This document shows, in pieces, positions 11,951 through 22,703 of a stretch of 64,000 nt of DNA. Position 1 is the first letter of the stretch. Every line of letters begins with the position of its first letter. Source of the DNA: Vanessa cardui (lineage: Eukaryota; Arthropoda; Insecta; Lepidoptera; Nymphalidae); the NCBI RefSeq assembly GCF_905220365.1, contig NC_061138.1:3038001-3102000 (forward strand), read 5' to 3'. A program made the position numbers and the translations under genes. A model generated the notes under the pieces. The model saw only the letters and a program-made list of their open reading frames with translations. It searched no databases and had not been told where the DNA came from.

Positions 11951-14900
11951 ATGGTAGCACGGGTAGCAGGAGTGTTCGATGAGAAATTGACGGAGGCTAT
12001 AGCAAATTCTAAGATTCTAGTTGTTGGTGCCGGCGGAATTGGTTGTGAAATACTGAAAAACCTTGTTCTGACCGGCTTCCCTCAGATTGAAATTGTATGT
12101 GTAGTATATATTAACTCGTTTTCGGTGTTATTTTAATAAGTATATAATATTACGTTTAATTTTCAGATCGACCTTGATACAATCGACGTAAGCAACTTGA
12201 ATCGTCAATTTTTGTTTCACAAGGAGCATGTTGGGAAGTCGAAAGCCCAAGTGGCCAAGGACAGTGCACTTAGCTTTAATCCGAACGTTAATATCATTGC
12301 GCATCATGACAGTGTGATCAGGTTAGTAATATATTAGGTTATAATCGTCATAAAGGTAAATGAACCCAAATCACTGTCACGAACTTCATTACTTTTTTTT
12401 TATTCTTAGTATGTTTTTTAGTAGTATTCATTTGAAATTAGATATTTGTAATACAAAGCAGATTAATGCTAATTAAAAAAAAAACAAAGTATTTCTATAC
12501 TATATTATCTACTGCTAATAATGTATTTATATGAAAATAATATTTTTAGCAATGATTATGGAGTAAGTTATTTCAAGCAATTCAATATTGTGATGAATGC
12601 ATTGGATAACCGGGTTGCCAGAAACCATGTAAATAGAATGTGTTTAGCTGCTAACGTGCCGCTCATCGAAACTGGAACTGCAGGCTATGCTGGACAGGTA
12701 ATAAATTATTTGGGATTGCATTAGAAATTCGCATCCCGAATTTAAGGTTGGGGAAGGGGTGGGGGGTAAGGGGGGGTGGTGTAGTACCTACACCACCACT
12801 CCCCCCGCGCGGAAATCATTAGTTTTTTTTTTTTCAATTTTTAAATTTCAATACTAAAATCATCAAAATTCGTACTGTTAGTTAAATTTTGGAAGGGGAG
12901 AGATATAAAATTCCAATTATTGGTATACAATGTGATTTCTGGCGCTGCGCCGGCCGCTGCCGCGGCACGCTCGCTTCGCTCGCTCGGCTTGCGCAGCGTT
13001 TGGTCATAAAATCTAACCTAACCTAACCTATCCTTAGCTACTATAACTATCTACTATTTTTGTTGCCGGAGTGGCTTCGCCACTCCTGTGCCTCTCACAG
13101 CTGTTAATTTTGGGTGAAAAATAGAAACAACAATAGGTATATTTTAGAAATTTATAAGAACCATTTATCTGTATATATACTTGACTAAATTTAATAATGC
13201 GATAAATGGATCTTTTTTATATTTTATGTTATATTGTATTCTATTATCATGTTCGTAAAATCTTCTGGGTGATTATTATTTTCTTTACAAAAGAATCGCT
13301 TTACTTCAAAATTAAATTAAACTTTTACACGTTTTTTTTACTATAAATTAATATAGTAGGTACCTATTTGTTAAAGTATAATACAGAAAAAAGCTAATAA
13401 ACATAAAAATAATGATTTAAGGTTAATTATAATGTAAAATATCGATCCGTTACACGTAACTTTAAACGCACATTAAAAAAAAACTATGGGTTTCCGCGGG
13501 TTGGGAGTGGTAAATTTTGAGAGAGGGGAACAACCCCTTTAAGAAACAACCCCTACTATCATCAAATTCGGGATGCGAATTTCTAATGCCGACCCAATTA
13601 TTTTTAAATATTTATTTGCCAAACTAAATCTGCAGATGGCCAGTAGCATTCTGTCTGAAAGACAATATAAGCATGACAGTGGTGTGATTATGATGAATAT
13701 ATTTATGTCATAGCCATCATGCAACTATTTTGGGAAAAAATGGTATAAAAATGTTTAAATATAATATATAAAAAAAAAATAATGTTTTTACATATGCAAT
13801 TATTCTTCATCTTTATCACATGATAATAATTGAAAACAAAGGATTTCCTCATTGTATTTTAAAAGAATGATGATTTTCAAATGAAATGAATGAAAAAACA
13901 CTAAGTATACAATAAATTGCTTATTAAAGTTCTCTGATGTAATGGAAACATGAATATATAATGCATTAACCTGAAACTTGTAATTCCATAGGTTGAACTT
14001 ATCAAAAAAGGTCTAACACAATGTTATGAATGTCAACCAAAAGCCCCACAAAAATCTTTCCCTGGCTGCACCATCAGAAATACTCCATCTGAACCCATTC
14101 ATTGCATTGTTTGGGCCAAGCATCTCTTCAACCAACTGTTTGGTGAAGAAGACCCAGACCAAGATGTAAGTCCAGACACAGCAGACCCTGAAGCAGCTGG
14201 AGATGCAGGTGCATCTGCATTGTCCTCTGAGGGAACAGCGGCAGGCAATATTGAAAGAAAAAGTACAAGAGCTTGGGCTTCGGACACAAACTACGATCCC
14301 GAAAAGTTATTCTCGAAGCTCTTTGGGGATGATATTCGTTATTTGTTATCCATGGAGAATTTGTGGAAGAAACGTCGCCCACCCACTCCTTTAACATGGG
14401 ATAATCTGCCAGGAAAAGATAATGCACCTGCCCAACATTCAGGATTACCTGATCAGAGAGTGTGGACAGTACACGAATGTGCACAGGTAATTTGATATAA
14501 AATGTACTAATAATATAACACTGAATATAATATCCACTAATGGCAAGAAGCCTTGTTCACATAGCCAAAGTAACAAATATCAAAATTAATTTTTACATTG
14601 TCAGTATACCACTAACCTTCTAAGATATTGTTTCATATTCCACTGACGTATCATATTCAACAAAGCGTTACTCAGTATTCTGTTTGGCAGTTAAATAACT
14701 AATTATGCTGGATATAAGTGAAAAAAACATTTTTATATATAAGTATATTGTAATGGTAGCATTTGAACGGTATATAACATGTGTAGTTCAATCTTATGAG
14801 AATCAATAATTTAATTACAAGGTGTAACATACTATCAATTGTTTATAAAAAAAACATCCATCACCTAAAATTAGATTATACAATTTACACTCAATGCACA

Positions 14901-16769
14901 TTATTTCCCTTAATGTGATAGCAGAGAGAGTGGATTTATTTTGTTGCAGTCCAAATGGGCTTTAATAATTGCTACTTGTAATATATCCTATACAACACAG
15001 ATAGTCATATTTTAAATATTGTTCTCTAAAGTGCCTTAGTATTAAAATGGGGACATTATCCTGTATACAATTTTGCTTTTTTTTATGGTATAGGTTGGCT
15101 GACGAGCATATGGGCCACCTGATGGTAAGTGGTCATCATCACCCATAGACAATGACACTGTAAGAAATATTAACTATTCTTTACATCATCAGTGTGCTAC
15201 CAACCTTGGGGACTAAGATGTTATGTCCCTTGTGCCTGTAGTTACACTGGCTCACTCACCCTTCAAACCGGAACACAACAACACTGATTACTGTTATTTG
15301 GCGGAAGAATAACTGATGAGTCTGTGGTACCTACCCAGATGGGCTAGCACAAAGCATTAAATGAATAAATTGATACTATATTTTCACAGGTATTTGCCGC
15401 CAGCTGCAAGGCATTACAAACAGATTTGAAGAGTCGTCCTGATGGTGATCATCTTGTTTGGGACAAGGATGAGAAGAGCGCCATGGACTTTGTGACGGCA
15501 TGCGCGAACATTCGTGCCCACATCTTCAACATACAACTGAAGTCACGTTTTGAAATCAAATGTAAATCTTTAAAATCTATTTATTATTGCCTTTTTTATA
15601 GTTAATATTAAAGTTGTCGTTTAATTAGCCTCTGTTAATCATAGTTTTCCATATTGCTTAGTTTTAATAATTCATTTAATACTATTTATATGTTAAATTA
15701 AAAAATGGTCTTGTTCTTCAGCTTGGGAAACTTATAAATCAATTGTATAATACAACTTATGTAAACATTTTTTACATTTTTAGCAATGGCGGGGAACATC
15801 ATTCCAGCAATAGCTACAGCTAACGCGATTGTAGCAGGGCTGGCAGTAATACGTGCCCAAGCCCTGCTGAAGGGAGAAATCGAAACATGCACAAGTGTTT
15901 ATTTAAGACCCAAAGTTAATCATCGTGGACAATTGTTTGTACCGGAAAAAAGTAAGTAGAAATACAATGATTCAATGCGTCATTTGTGACGAGAAAGTTG
16001 ACGCGACTACTCAACGTGACGTGACGCAACTTTTTTAATAATATTATGTTACTTTAATTTTTTTGTTAATTACAAAACTAGAGAAAGGAGGCATCCTTTA
16101 TTAAAGGTATTTTCCTGAGTTGAAATAAATTTTTAACAAATATTAAACCCCCTTCATTATAAATTAAAAAGCAGCAATGAGGTCTTGTTATACAAATAAA
16201 TTTAACCAATTACTTTTTTTCCAGCTTTAACTGCACCAAACCCTAAGTGTTATGTATGCGCTCCGAAACCAGAAGTAGGTCTTGCTTGCAATATCAAACA
16301 ACTCACTCTTAAAGATCTGAACACTGCCTTCAAAGAAGGACTCAACATGCAAGCTCCAGATGCAACCGTTGAAGGCAAAGGGCTTGTTGTGTTGTCTTCA
16401 GAACCTGGTGAAACAGACCACAACAATGAAAAAACTCTTGAAGAGATTGGACTCAATGATGGTTGTGCTCTGTTAGTTGATGACTTCCTACAAAACTATG
16501 AAGTTCGTGTCAGGCTACAACAAGAAGATGATGAGAAATCATGGCGCCTCGTAACAGACACAGATGCACCAATGCCAGCTCCAAAGGAGGACAAGACAGC
16601 TAATGGCTCTAATGGTGCAAAGGAACCAAAACCCGGTCCATCCCGTTCTAAAGAAGATAGTGATAGTGACATGGAAATTATTGACGAAGATGATGATGGT
16701 GAACCAACACCGAAACCACCAAAGCGCAGACGTACTGAAATAAGTGATGAAGTCGTTGAACTCTGCTAG
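11951..16769 (+). CDS. Uba2: SUMO-activating enzyme subunit 2 (Uba2/SAE2)
   Basis: Catalytic half of the nuclear SUMO E1: with Aos1/SAE1 it adenylates SUMO, carries it as a thioester and passes it to Ubc9. There are seven exons: 11951-12094, 12167-12321, 12550-12697, 13992-14486, 15390-15561, 15784-15951 and 16225-16769. All junctions are GT-AG and frame-consistent, giving 608 aa. Residues 24-31 hold the nucleotide loop (VVGAGGIG), followed by DLDTIDVSNLNRQFLF. The active-site cysteine is about C175, in FPGCTIRNTPSEPIHC. Zinc ligands are CYEC (C160, C163) and CYVC (C436, C439). The last exon encodes the ubiquitin-fold domain that binds Ubc9, then an acidic stretch and a basic PKPPKRRR signal near the C-terminus. 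Length fits the family (about 640 in human). Intron 3 contains an 872-bp inverted-repeat element and intron 4 a dispersed repeat; neither disturbs the frame. Confidence 0.97.
12718..13589. mobile_element. DNA-transposon-like element with perfect 26-bp inverted ends, in Uba2 intron 3
   Basis: The left end (12718-12743) starts GCATTAGAAATTCGCATCCC and is repeated exactly as its reverse complement at 13564-13589. Length is 872 bp and no transposase frame is visible. Inside are a G-rich hairpin (about 12771-12808), a GC-rich block with GCTCGCTTCGCTCGCTCGG near 12967, and a short telomere-like CCTAA run near 13015. The ends mark a complete non-autonomous element. The superfamily is not recognised. 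Confidence 0.8.
15090..15357 (+). repeat. Dispersed LINE/SINE-like repeat in Uba2 intron 4
   Basis: This is the longest copy in the window of a family with the blocks CATATGGGCCACCTGATGGT, CACCCATAGACAATGACA, CTACCAACCTTGGGGACTAA, ATGTTATGTCCCTTGTGCCT, CTCACTCACCCTTCAAACCG and CACAACAACACTGATTACTG. Related copies lie at 25050-25310, 50210-50400 and 58495-59010. Confidence 0.65.
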
Positions 16770-18398
16770 TTAAATATCACCATTGTGTGTAAATTCTTAT
16801 TGTTACATGCAAACGATGGTAACTAGTATTTATATTGAACTCTTTAAAGTGTAAGTACAGTTAAAATATATTTGTAGTGATTATATCTTTGTAAAAGTAT
16901 TGTCTAAGATTATACATTTACTATGGTTATACCTTTCTACAAAATATCAATAACTTGTATTTTTATGATATTCAATTTTATTCATCATTTCAAACTATAA
17001 TTGTTATTAATAATGTGCAAACATATGGTTTGCCTTGAGTATTGAAGCAAGTAAATTTTCTACCTTCGTGTATAGTGACTAAGATTGTGTCAATAATATT
17101 AAAATATTGTTCCAAATAAGCTAGCACAAGTGGTTCGAAATCAAATAATAAAATGATTCTCAAATACAATATTACTTTCAAGTTCAATTAAGAAAAGATT
17201 TGTAATTTACTGAATGAACAACTCATAATTTATAAGAATTTCGAAATGTTACTTCTCAAAAATAAAAAATTACAAAAACATTTAATTTTATTTCATTCTG
17301 AAACCTGCTACATTGTCAAAGATTTTATTGGAATAAAAATAGTGATCACACCATAATATTTATTTGGTTTGCTAAACCCAAATTAGTCATATTACCCATA
17401 TAAACGAATTAAGTAAAATATCAACTTTATTATGATTAATTTTACATTTTATCAATGTAAAATTACATTCAATTATGTTGTCTTTTGTAAAATAAAATTC
17501 ACATTAGAATTGTTCAGTAATCAACATAATTTTGCTTTTAAAAAAATTGTCCAATTAGAGAATAAAATGTCAGAAAACATGAAATACATCTCACAAGATG
17601 AAGGAAAATTAAATTTATATAGTTTGGACCTTAAATTACTCTAGTTACCATTGAATAATTTAACTCTGACCTGATATTGGTATTTAGGTACTTCAACTAC
17701 TAAAAAAAAAAACATTGGAATGAAACAAAACTTTTTTATTCATTTTTGTATTAATATCTTATTGACAAAAATTGGTGGGTTAATGCTATCATAATCTGAA
17801 TTATGAGAAAAAAAACCTTTGAAGTGTTAATCCTATCTGAATAAATTATAACATATACCTTAAGAAATAATGATAATAAATCATTCTAAATTTAAATCTA
17901 TTACAAACACACACATACACATCTAATCTCAAATCAGTGCCTGCACCGAAGCATATAAGATTGAGAGAACAAAAATAATTCATACATAAAACAAGTAAAA
18001 CTTTCTCTAGACAATTAATATTGCTTAAGAAAGTGAGTTTAGAATTACAAATATTTCATAGCTCAAGTGATTGATTACAGACATAAAGCAAGAAATGTTA
18101 TTTATAACTTAATAGCTAAATAAAAAGACTAACTTATATATTAATAACTTAATGCTTAAGCTGTTATATTAAAAATGCAGTTTGATTTTTTTTTTATTAT
18201 ACCATGCAATGACATAATGAAGGATGTGATTTTTTTATGTTAATTGATGTATATAATCTACTACTAAAGTAATAGCTTTACAAATTTTTTTTTTTGTATA
18301 TTTTAAAAAATCTTAATTAATATATATGTTAATAGACATACAACAAAACTACATTTAAGTACATTTTCATTAAGCAATATAATATTATCACAAAAAAT
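16770..18398. other. Convergent spacer between Uba2 and the phosducin-like gene
   Basis: The region holds the 3' UTRs of two converging genes in very AT-rich DNA. Possible AATAAA signals for Uba2 lie near 17148, 17261 and 17331; I cannot tell which is used. Poly(T) runs near 18185-18295 on the plus strand lie in the expected 3' UTR of the minus-strand gene. Nothing else was recognised. Confidence 0.45.
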
Positions 18399-19208
18399 TT
18401 AGTTTTCTGGTAACATTCCATATTCTATTAAAAATTTCTCAACATCAGTTGCAAAGAAATCTTCACCGAGTTCATTTGCAAGTTTTACAAAGTTACCAAT
18501 TATCTGTCCTCCCTTATATACTAATAAAGCTGGGACTCCATCGATGCGGAAGTGACGACTCAGGCCAGTAATATCAGCAGCTATCCTACAATATTTTACA
18601 GCAGGATAATCAGGTGCTAATAACCTTAGACAGCCATCCATACTCTCACATGCTTTAACACCGTTATTATAAATATGTACAATGATTGTAACTTTGCTAT
18701 CTTCCTTATCAATAGCATTTAAAAAGTCTTCTTGGCTGTTTAATGTTAGTACTTTGCCAAATTTAGGAGCCTTTTGTAATTGAGCCATTAACTCTTGCAT
18801 TCTCTGTTGTTGATATTTCATCAAGAAATCTTCATCCATTAACTCATTTAATTCATCCTCTAGCTCATCAATTTCTTTTGCTTCTTCTTCTTCCTGTGCT
18901 GTTTTTACGGTTAGGGTAAGTTTCTTAGCAAGAGCAATACGCTCTTTAGCCAATTCTTTGCGGTTTTCAGCTTCTAACTGTTTAAATCTCTTCCAATCTT
19001 CAAGTACACCTTTCGGACCGGTATTGGTGGCGGAACCGTTCCAGTTATTAATAGGTGGAGGTTCTGCGCGCGCCGAACACATTTTAGACGCAGTCCCTTC
19101 CTCATCACCGCTCGCACTGTCTTCATCACCAGATCCCCCTTCATCTTCACTGCTGCTACAATAGTTTTGTAATTTCTCACCCAGAATTTTATCTTCCAAA
19201 GTAGCCAT
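18399..19208 (-). CDS. Phosducin-like protein (PhLP1/PDCL type)
   Basis: Single-exon gene of 269 aa. Family members are cytosolic co-chaperones that bind G-protein beta-gamma and the CCT chaperonin, helping assemble G-beta with G-gamma. The N-terminus is acidic (residues 19-39, SSEDEGGSGDEDSASGDEEG). Residues 63-79 hold the family's Helix-1 motif TGPKGVLEDWKRFKQLE. A charged coiled region follows (EEEEAKEIDELEDELNELMD). The C-terminal 110 residues form a thioredoxin-like fold without a CxxC centre, including VTIIVHIYNNGVKACESMDG and FRIDGVPALLVYKGGQIIGN. The start is the first ATG (CAT at 19206-19208), just inside the divergent spacer with SmF. Lack of introns is notable next to its intron-rich neighbours. 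The Helix-1 motif favours PhLP1/PDCL over the PDCL2/3 group. Confidence 0.92.
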   Translation of the reverse strand: MATLEDKILGEKLQNYCSSSEDEGGSGDEDSASGDEEGTASKMCSARAEPPPINNWNGSATNTGPKGVLEDWKRFKQLEAENRKELAKERIALAKKLTLTVKTAQEEEEAKEIDELEDELNELMDEDFLMKYQQQRMQELMAQLQKAPKFGKVLTLNSQEDFLNAIDKEDSKVTIIVHIYNNGVKACESMDGCLRLLAPDYPAVKYCRIAADITGLSRHFRIDGVPALLVYKGGQIIGNFVKLANELGEDFFATDVEKFLIEYGMLPEN

Positions 19209-19969
19209 AATGTATGAAAATTTTGGTAATTCACAAGTTGGGTAAAATTGTTATAATAAAATTAATTAGAAAAAACAGCCACAATGAGTATTCAAACCTT
19301 TATAATTAGTACTACGATATTTATTGGTAGTCACAAAATAATGGCAATTGCGAATGCCATGCCCGTATAAAGTTTATTGTAATTATTAAGTATACCAAAA
19401 AGGCTTAGGAAAGAATCGAGAATCACTAAGTACAAATATAAGTAACACTTTGGCTAATGCTATAGTATAGATAATATATTTAATTAAAAATGTCAAAGTA
19501 AACTGTCAATTGAACGGAACACGATGCCAAGAGTGATTTATAGGTAGTAGTATGAAGTATACTAAAAAATCATATTATTTCATTAAATAGCCGGATTAAA
19601 GGTTTATTAATGTTTTTTAATAATCACAAAAATTTAAATATCATTTAATAAACCGCAGCTACCATTTCGTTAAAAACGGGGATTGAATAAAATAAAAACA
19701 ATCGGAAAAATGTAGCACTCCAATAATGCGTATGCGAAATTCTCATTATTAGTTGTTTATGGTAATTCGTATGATAAGTTACAACACTTAATATTAATTG
19801 TCATTGTCACTTTGTAATCTTTTGGTTCTATACAATACGACGCGGCTTTTAGCAATTCGCGGCTTTTAGTTCAGTAGTACTAAAGTAAGACTTTTGTTCG
19901 AAATATTAATGTGCTGTTACATTTGCAAACAAAATTAACAAAACATTACCTTTCAGATAAAACAGAAAA
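19209..19969. promoter_or_regulatory. Divergent spacer between phosducin-like and SmF genes
   Basis: The two start codons are 761 bp apart and head-to-head, so this stretch must carry both promoters or a shared one. No TATA box or clear known motif was identified. A CTTTCAG just before the SmF start (19951-19957) could be a splice acceptor of a 5' UTR intron. Confidence 0.4.
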
Positions 19970-20560
19970 ATGGCGGCGGCTATGCCTATTAACCCTAAAC
20001 CATTCCTCAACAGCCTAACGGGCAAGTCTGTTCTTGTTAAATTAAAGTGGGGTCACGAGTATAAAGGCTTATTGGTTTCAGCAGATGGATACATGAACTT
20101 ACAACTAGCCAATACAGAAGAAATTGTTGATGGATCTTGTACAGGTTAGACTATTGAAATTTTAATATTTATTATAACCTCTTAGTGTTTTTAAAAGAAT
20201 TAAGAAGTAAATAACTTTTTTAAGAGCGGACAATTTCTTATTCAGAGCCAATTTCCTTTTAATCGTCTTTGATTCTTTGTATAGTGTGTGTATAATAATC
20301 TTTTACAATAAAAAAAATATTTAAATTGAGCGATGATTTCTGAGATGATTTCAATGGTAAAGACATGTTCATTATATGACATTACATCATATTATGATGT
20401 ACGTTCTATGGTAACTATATTATGTACTAAAAATTGTATTTATTAAATTGTAATAACATTTTTTCTAGGTAATCTTGGTGAAGTTCTTATAAGATGTAAT
20501 AACGTGTTATATGTTAGAGGAGCAGAAGAAGAAGACGAAGAAGGTGAAATGAAAGAATAA
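19970..20560 (+). CDS. SmF: Small nuclear ribonucleoprotein F (SmF)
   Basis: Core spliceosomal protein: one of seven Sm proteins that form the ring on U1, U2, U4 and U5 snRNAs. There are two exons, 19970-20144 and 20469-20560, joined as G|GT within a glycine codon, giving 88 aa, the usual SmF length. The Sm1 motif is VKLKWGHEYKGLLVSADGYM and NLQLANTEE; Sm2 is LGEVLIRCNNVLYVRG. A short acidic tail follows (EEEDEEGEMKE). The start ATGGCGGCGG is in a good context after a run of A. The Sm ring is the platform for the cap hypermethylase encoded 2.1 kb downstream on the other strand. Confidence 0.97.
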
Positions 20561-22703
20561 ATTTAGATATTATTGGTAAAAAATTAAATTAGGAATGTAC
20601 ATTTAAACATTTTTATCCATCCTACTGTCACTTGCGTGAAAAAAAAACACCTCTAAGTTTGATGTTAAAAATCAAAGGGGAATTAGTTGAAATACCAAGT
20701 TATTCAACAAAACAGTGGTCAAAGTAAATATTCTAAGAGGTTAATTAAGGTCTCTTACCAAGGTAATTATAATGCTTAAGTTGTAACTCTTTTCAATGGA
20801 TATTTTGAAAATGTGATTTTTCCACCTAAATATAAGATTTAAATATTGTTTATTTTTTATTTCTTCTATAATTTAGAAGTTCCCAACACAAGTTATGTTT
20901 ATGTTTTTTATATTCTCATGTAAACCTCATGGATGTTATAAGAATATCGATGAAATCATAAGAAAGGATATCTATGAAATAACAATTGTTAGTTAAGCAA
21001 TTATCTGTAAAATTCACATTGCAATCAGATGCTAGTATAATCCATCCATATGTACTGACTGGGTTGCACAAAGCCCCATCAAATAAAGTTATTGATTCCC
21101 CGTACATACAAGCTCTTTGTGGAAGTTACATTTCAAGTGGATGACAAATCTTATTCACAATAGGCTATTTGACTGGTTTTTAAAATCCATTTTATATTAC
21201 TTAGTAGAAGTTAAGGAACCCAGTCAAAGTTGTTTTTTTGTCATTTCTAGTACATATTTACCGAAAAATATATTAAAAATTCCATATTTAAATAGTGCGC
21301 AAAAACGCTACTTGGACAATATGGCGCTGCAATGGGGTCGGTGACGTCACTTTATCTGTGGTACATATAGTAGAAATGCAAGGTTTACAAAAAAGTGACT
21401 TTATCATAAGCCCGGCCAATCAGGAGCGTTTTGTGTCACGTGACAAACATTTGAAAAATGCACTTTTATTTATGGATTTTTAAATAAATTAAGTATTATT
21501 TCCAACTTTCGTTAGTAAATAACCATTTTTAAACTCATAATATACAGTGATTACAATAATTCACAATTTATTTTTCGCATTGTCGAATAGCCTATTTTTA
21601 TTAATAATCTTATTGACAATTAACTTATTCTTTGAATAAACAAATTTGAAATAAGACAAAAATCATTCACAGTTGAAGTTGTATAATATCATCAACAAAT
21701 ATTTACAGAGATCACAACATTTATGGTCACACACACAAGGCCTACAAATAGGTATTCATCTATAAATGCATTCAATCACATACATATCTGACTCCAGTTA
21801 TATATATTTGAGTTGCAATATCAGCATATCAATCTCCTCAAATACCCAATCAGATATCAAGGTGCCAATAGGCAATTTTAAAATTTATTGTGTATATAAG
21901 TGTGGTAACACTTAAAGTAATACACAGATATTATTTGACACATGAAAAATAATTTCTACAGTGCATTACAATATATTTCTGCTAGATAAAATATCTATCT
22001 ATTTTCTAAATGCAAGTTCAAGTAATTTAATACACAATAGCTTAAGGATTGCTTCTTTTTCAGAAAAACAACACATATAGCAAACCTTGATATAGATATA
22101 AATTGATGAAATTCTTATATTTTATAATAATAGTATATACTCTTATTTTTATATATTTTTAAAAGTGTAGCTTTCAAACTGTAAGGCAATTTACATATTG
22201 TTTTTATACTGCGATATACATCTTCTATTTAAATATATTTATTTTAAAATACAATATTAGGTGAGAAAAAGTAGTATAAACCCTATTTGTATAGTTATTG
22301 CTTGTTACTTTTTATTAAAATTTAAAAAAACTGCGCTGTTAAATATGTACAGATAAAAAAAAATCTAATAATATTAAAGTGTAGCAACACTGAGGTAATA
22401 TAAAAATATTTTAAAATTACACTATAACAATATGTTTATTACAACAGTTTAAATGCAGATAACTCGGAACAATGCAGACCTATATACTGAAATATTTATT
22501 TATTTTAAATCCACTATATATGTTATTTTAATTTGAATATTCAATTAATTTTGAAACCTATTTTGTTTTACATGATATCATCTTAATGTAATGATTAAAA
22601 TTTTGCCAACATTTTTTAATTGATTAAAATATGAGATGGCTAAGCAATACATAAAAATTGATATATTTGAAAATGTTTGATGTATTCAGCAATATAATTA
22701 TAT
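20561..22703. other. Convergent spacer between SmF and Tgs1 with a MITE
   Basis: The stretch holds the 3' ends of SmF and Tgs1, the third MITE copy (21159-21596) and AT-rich filler. An AATAAA overlaps the SmF stop codon (20556-20561), too close to be the likely signal. No further gene was seen. Confidence 0.5.
21159..21596 (-). mobile_element. MITE copy 3 (AATAGGCTATTT family), reverse orientation
   Basis: It starts AATAGGCTATTTGACTGG and ends GAATAGCCTATT. The body is the reverse complement of copy 1, including GGCGCTGCAATGGGGTCGGT, GACGTCAC, CCCGGCCAATCAGGAGCG and GTGTCACGTGACAAAC. Length is 438 bp against 441 bp for copy 1, so both are probably full length. Confidence 0.8.

Noticed and set aside
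14099..14484. Minus-strand frames opposite Uba2 exon 4
   Set aside because: Shadows of a 165-codon exon with clear Uba2 identity on the plus strand.
18958..19164. Plus-strand frame MRFSASNCLNLFQSSSTPFG opposite the phosducin-like gene
   Set aside because: It is the antisense shadow of the acidic N-terminal coding region; its Ser-rich composition is the complement of Glu/Asp codons.
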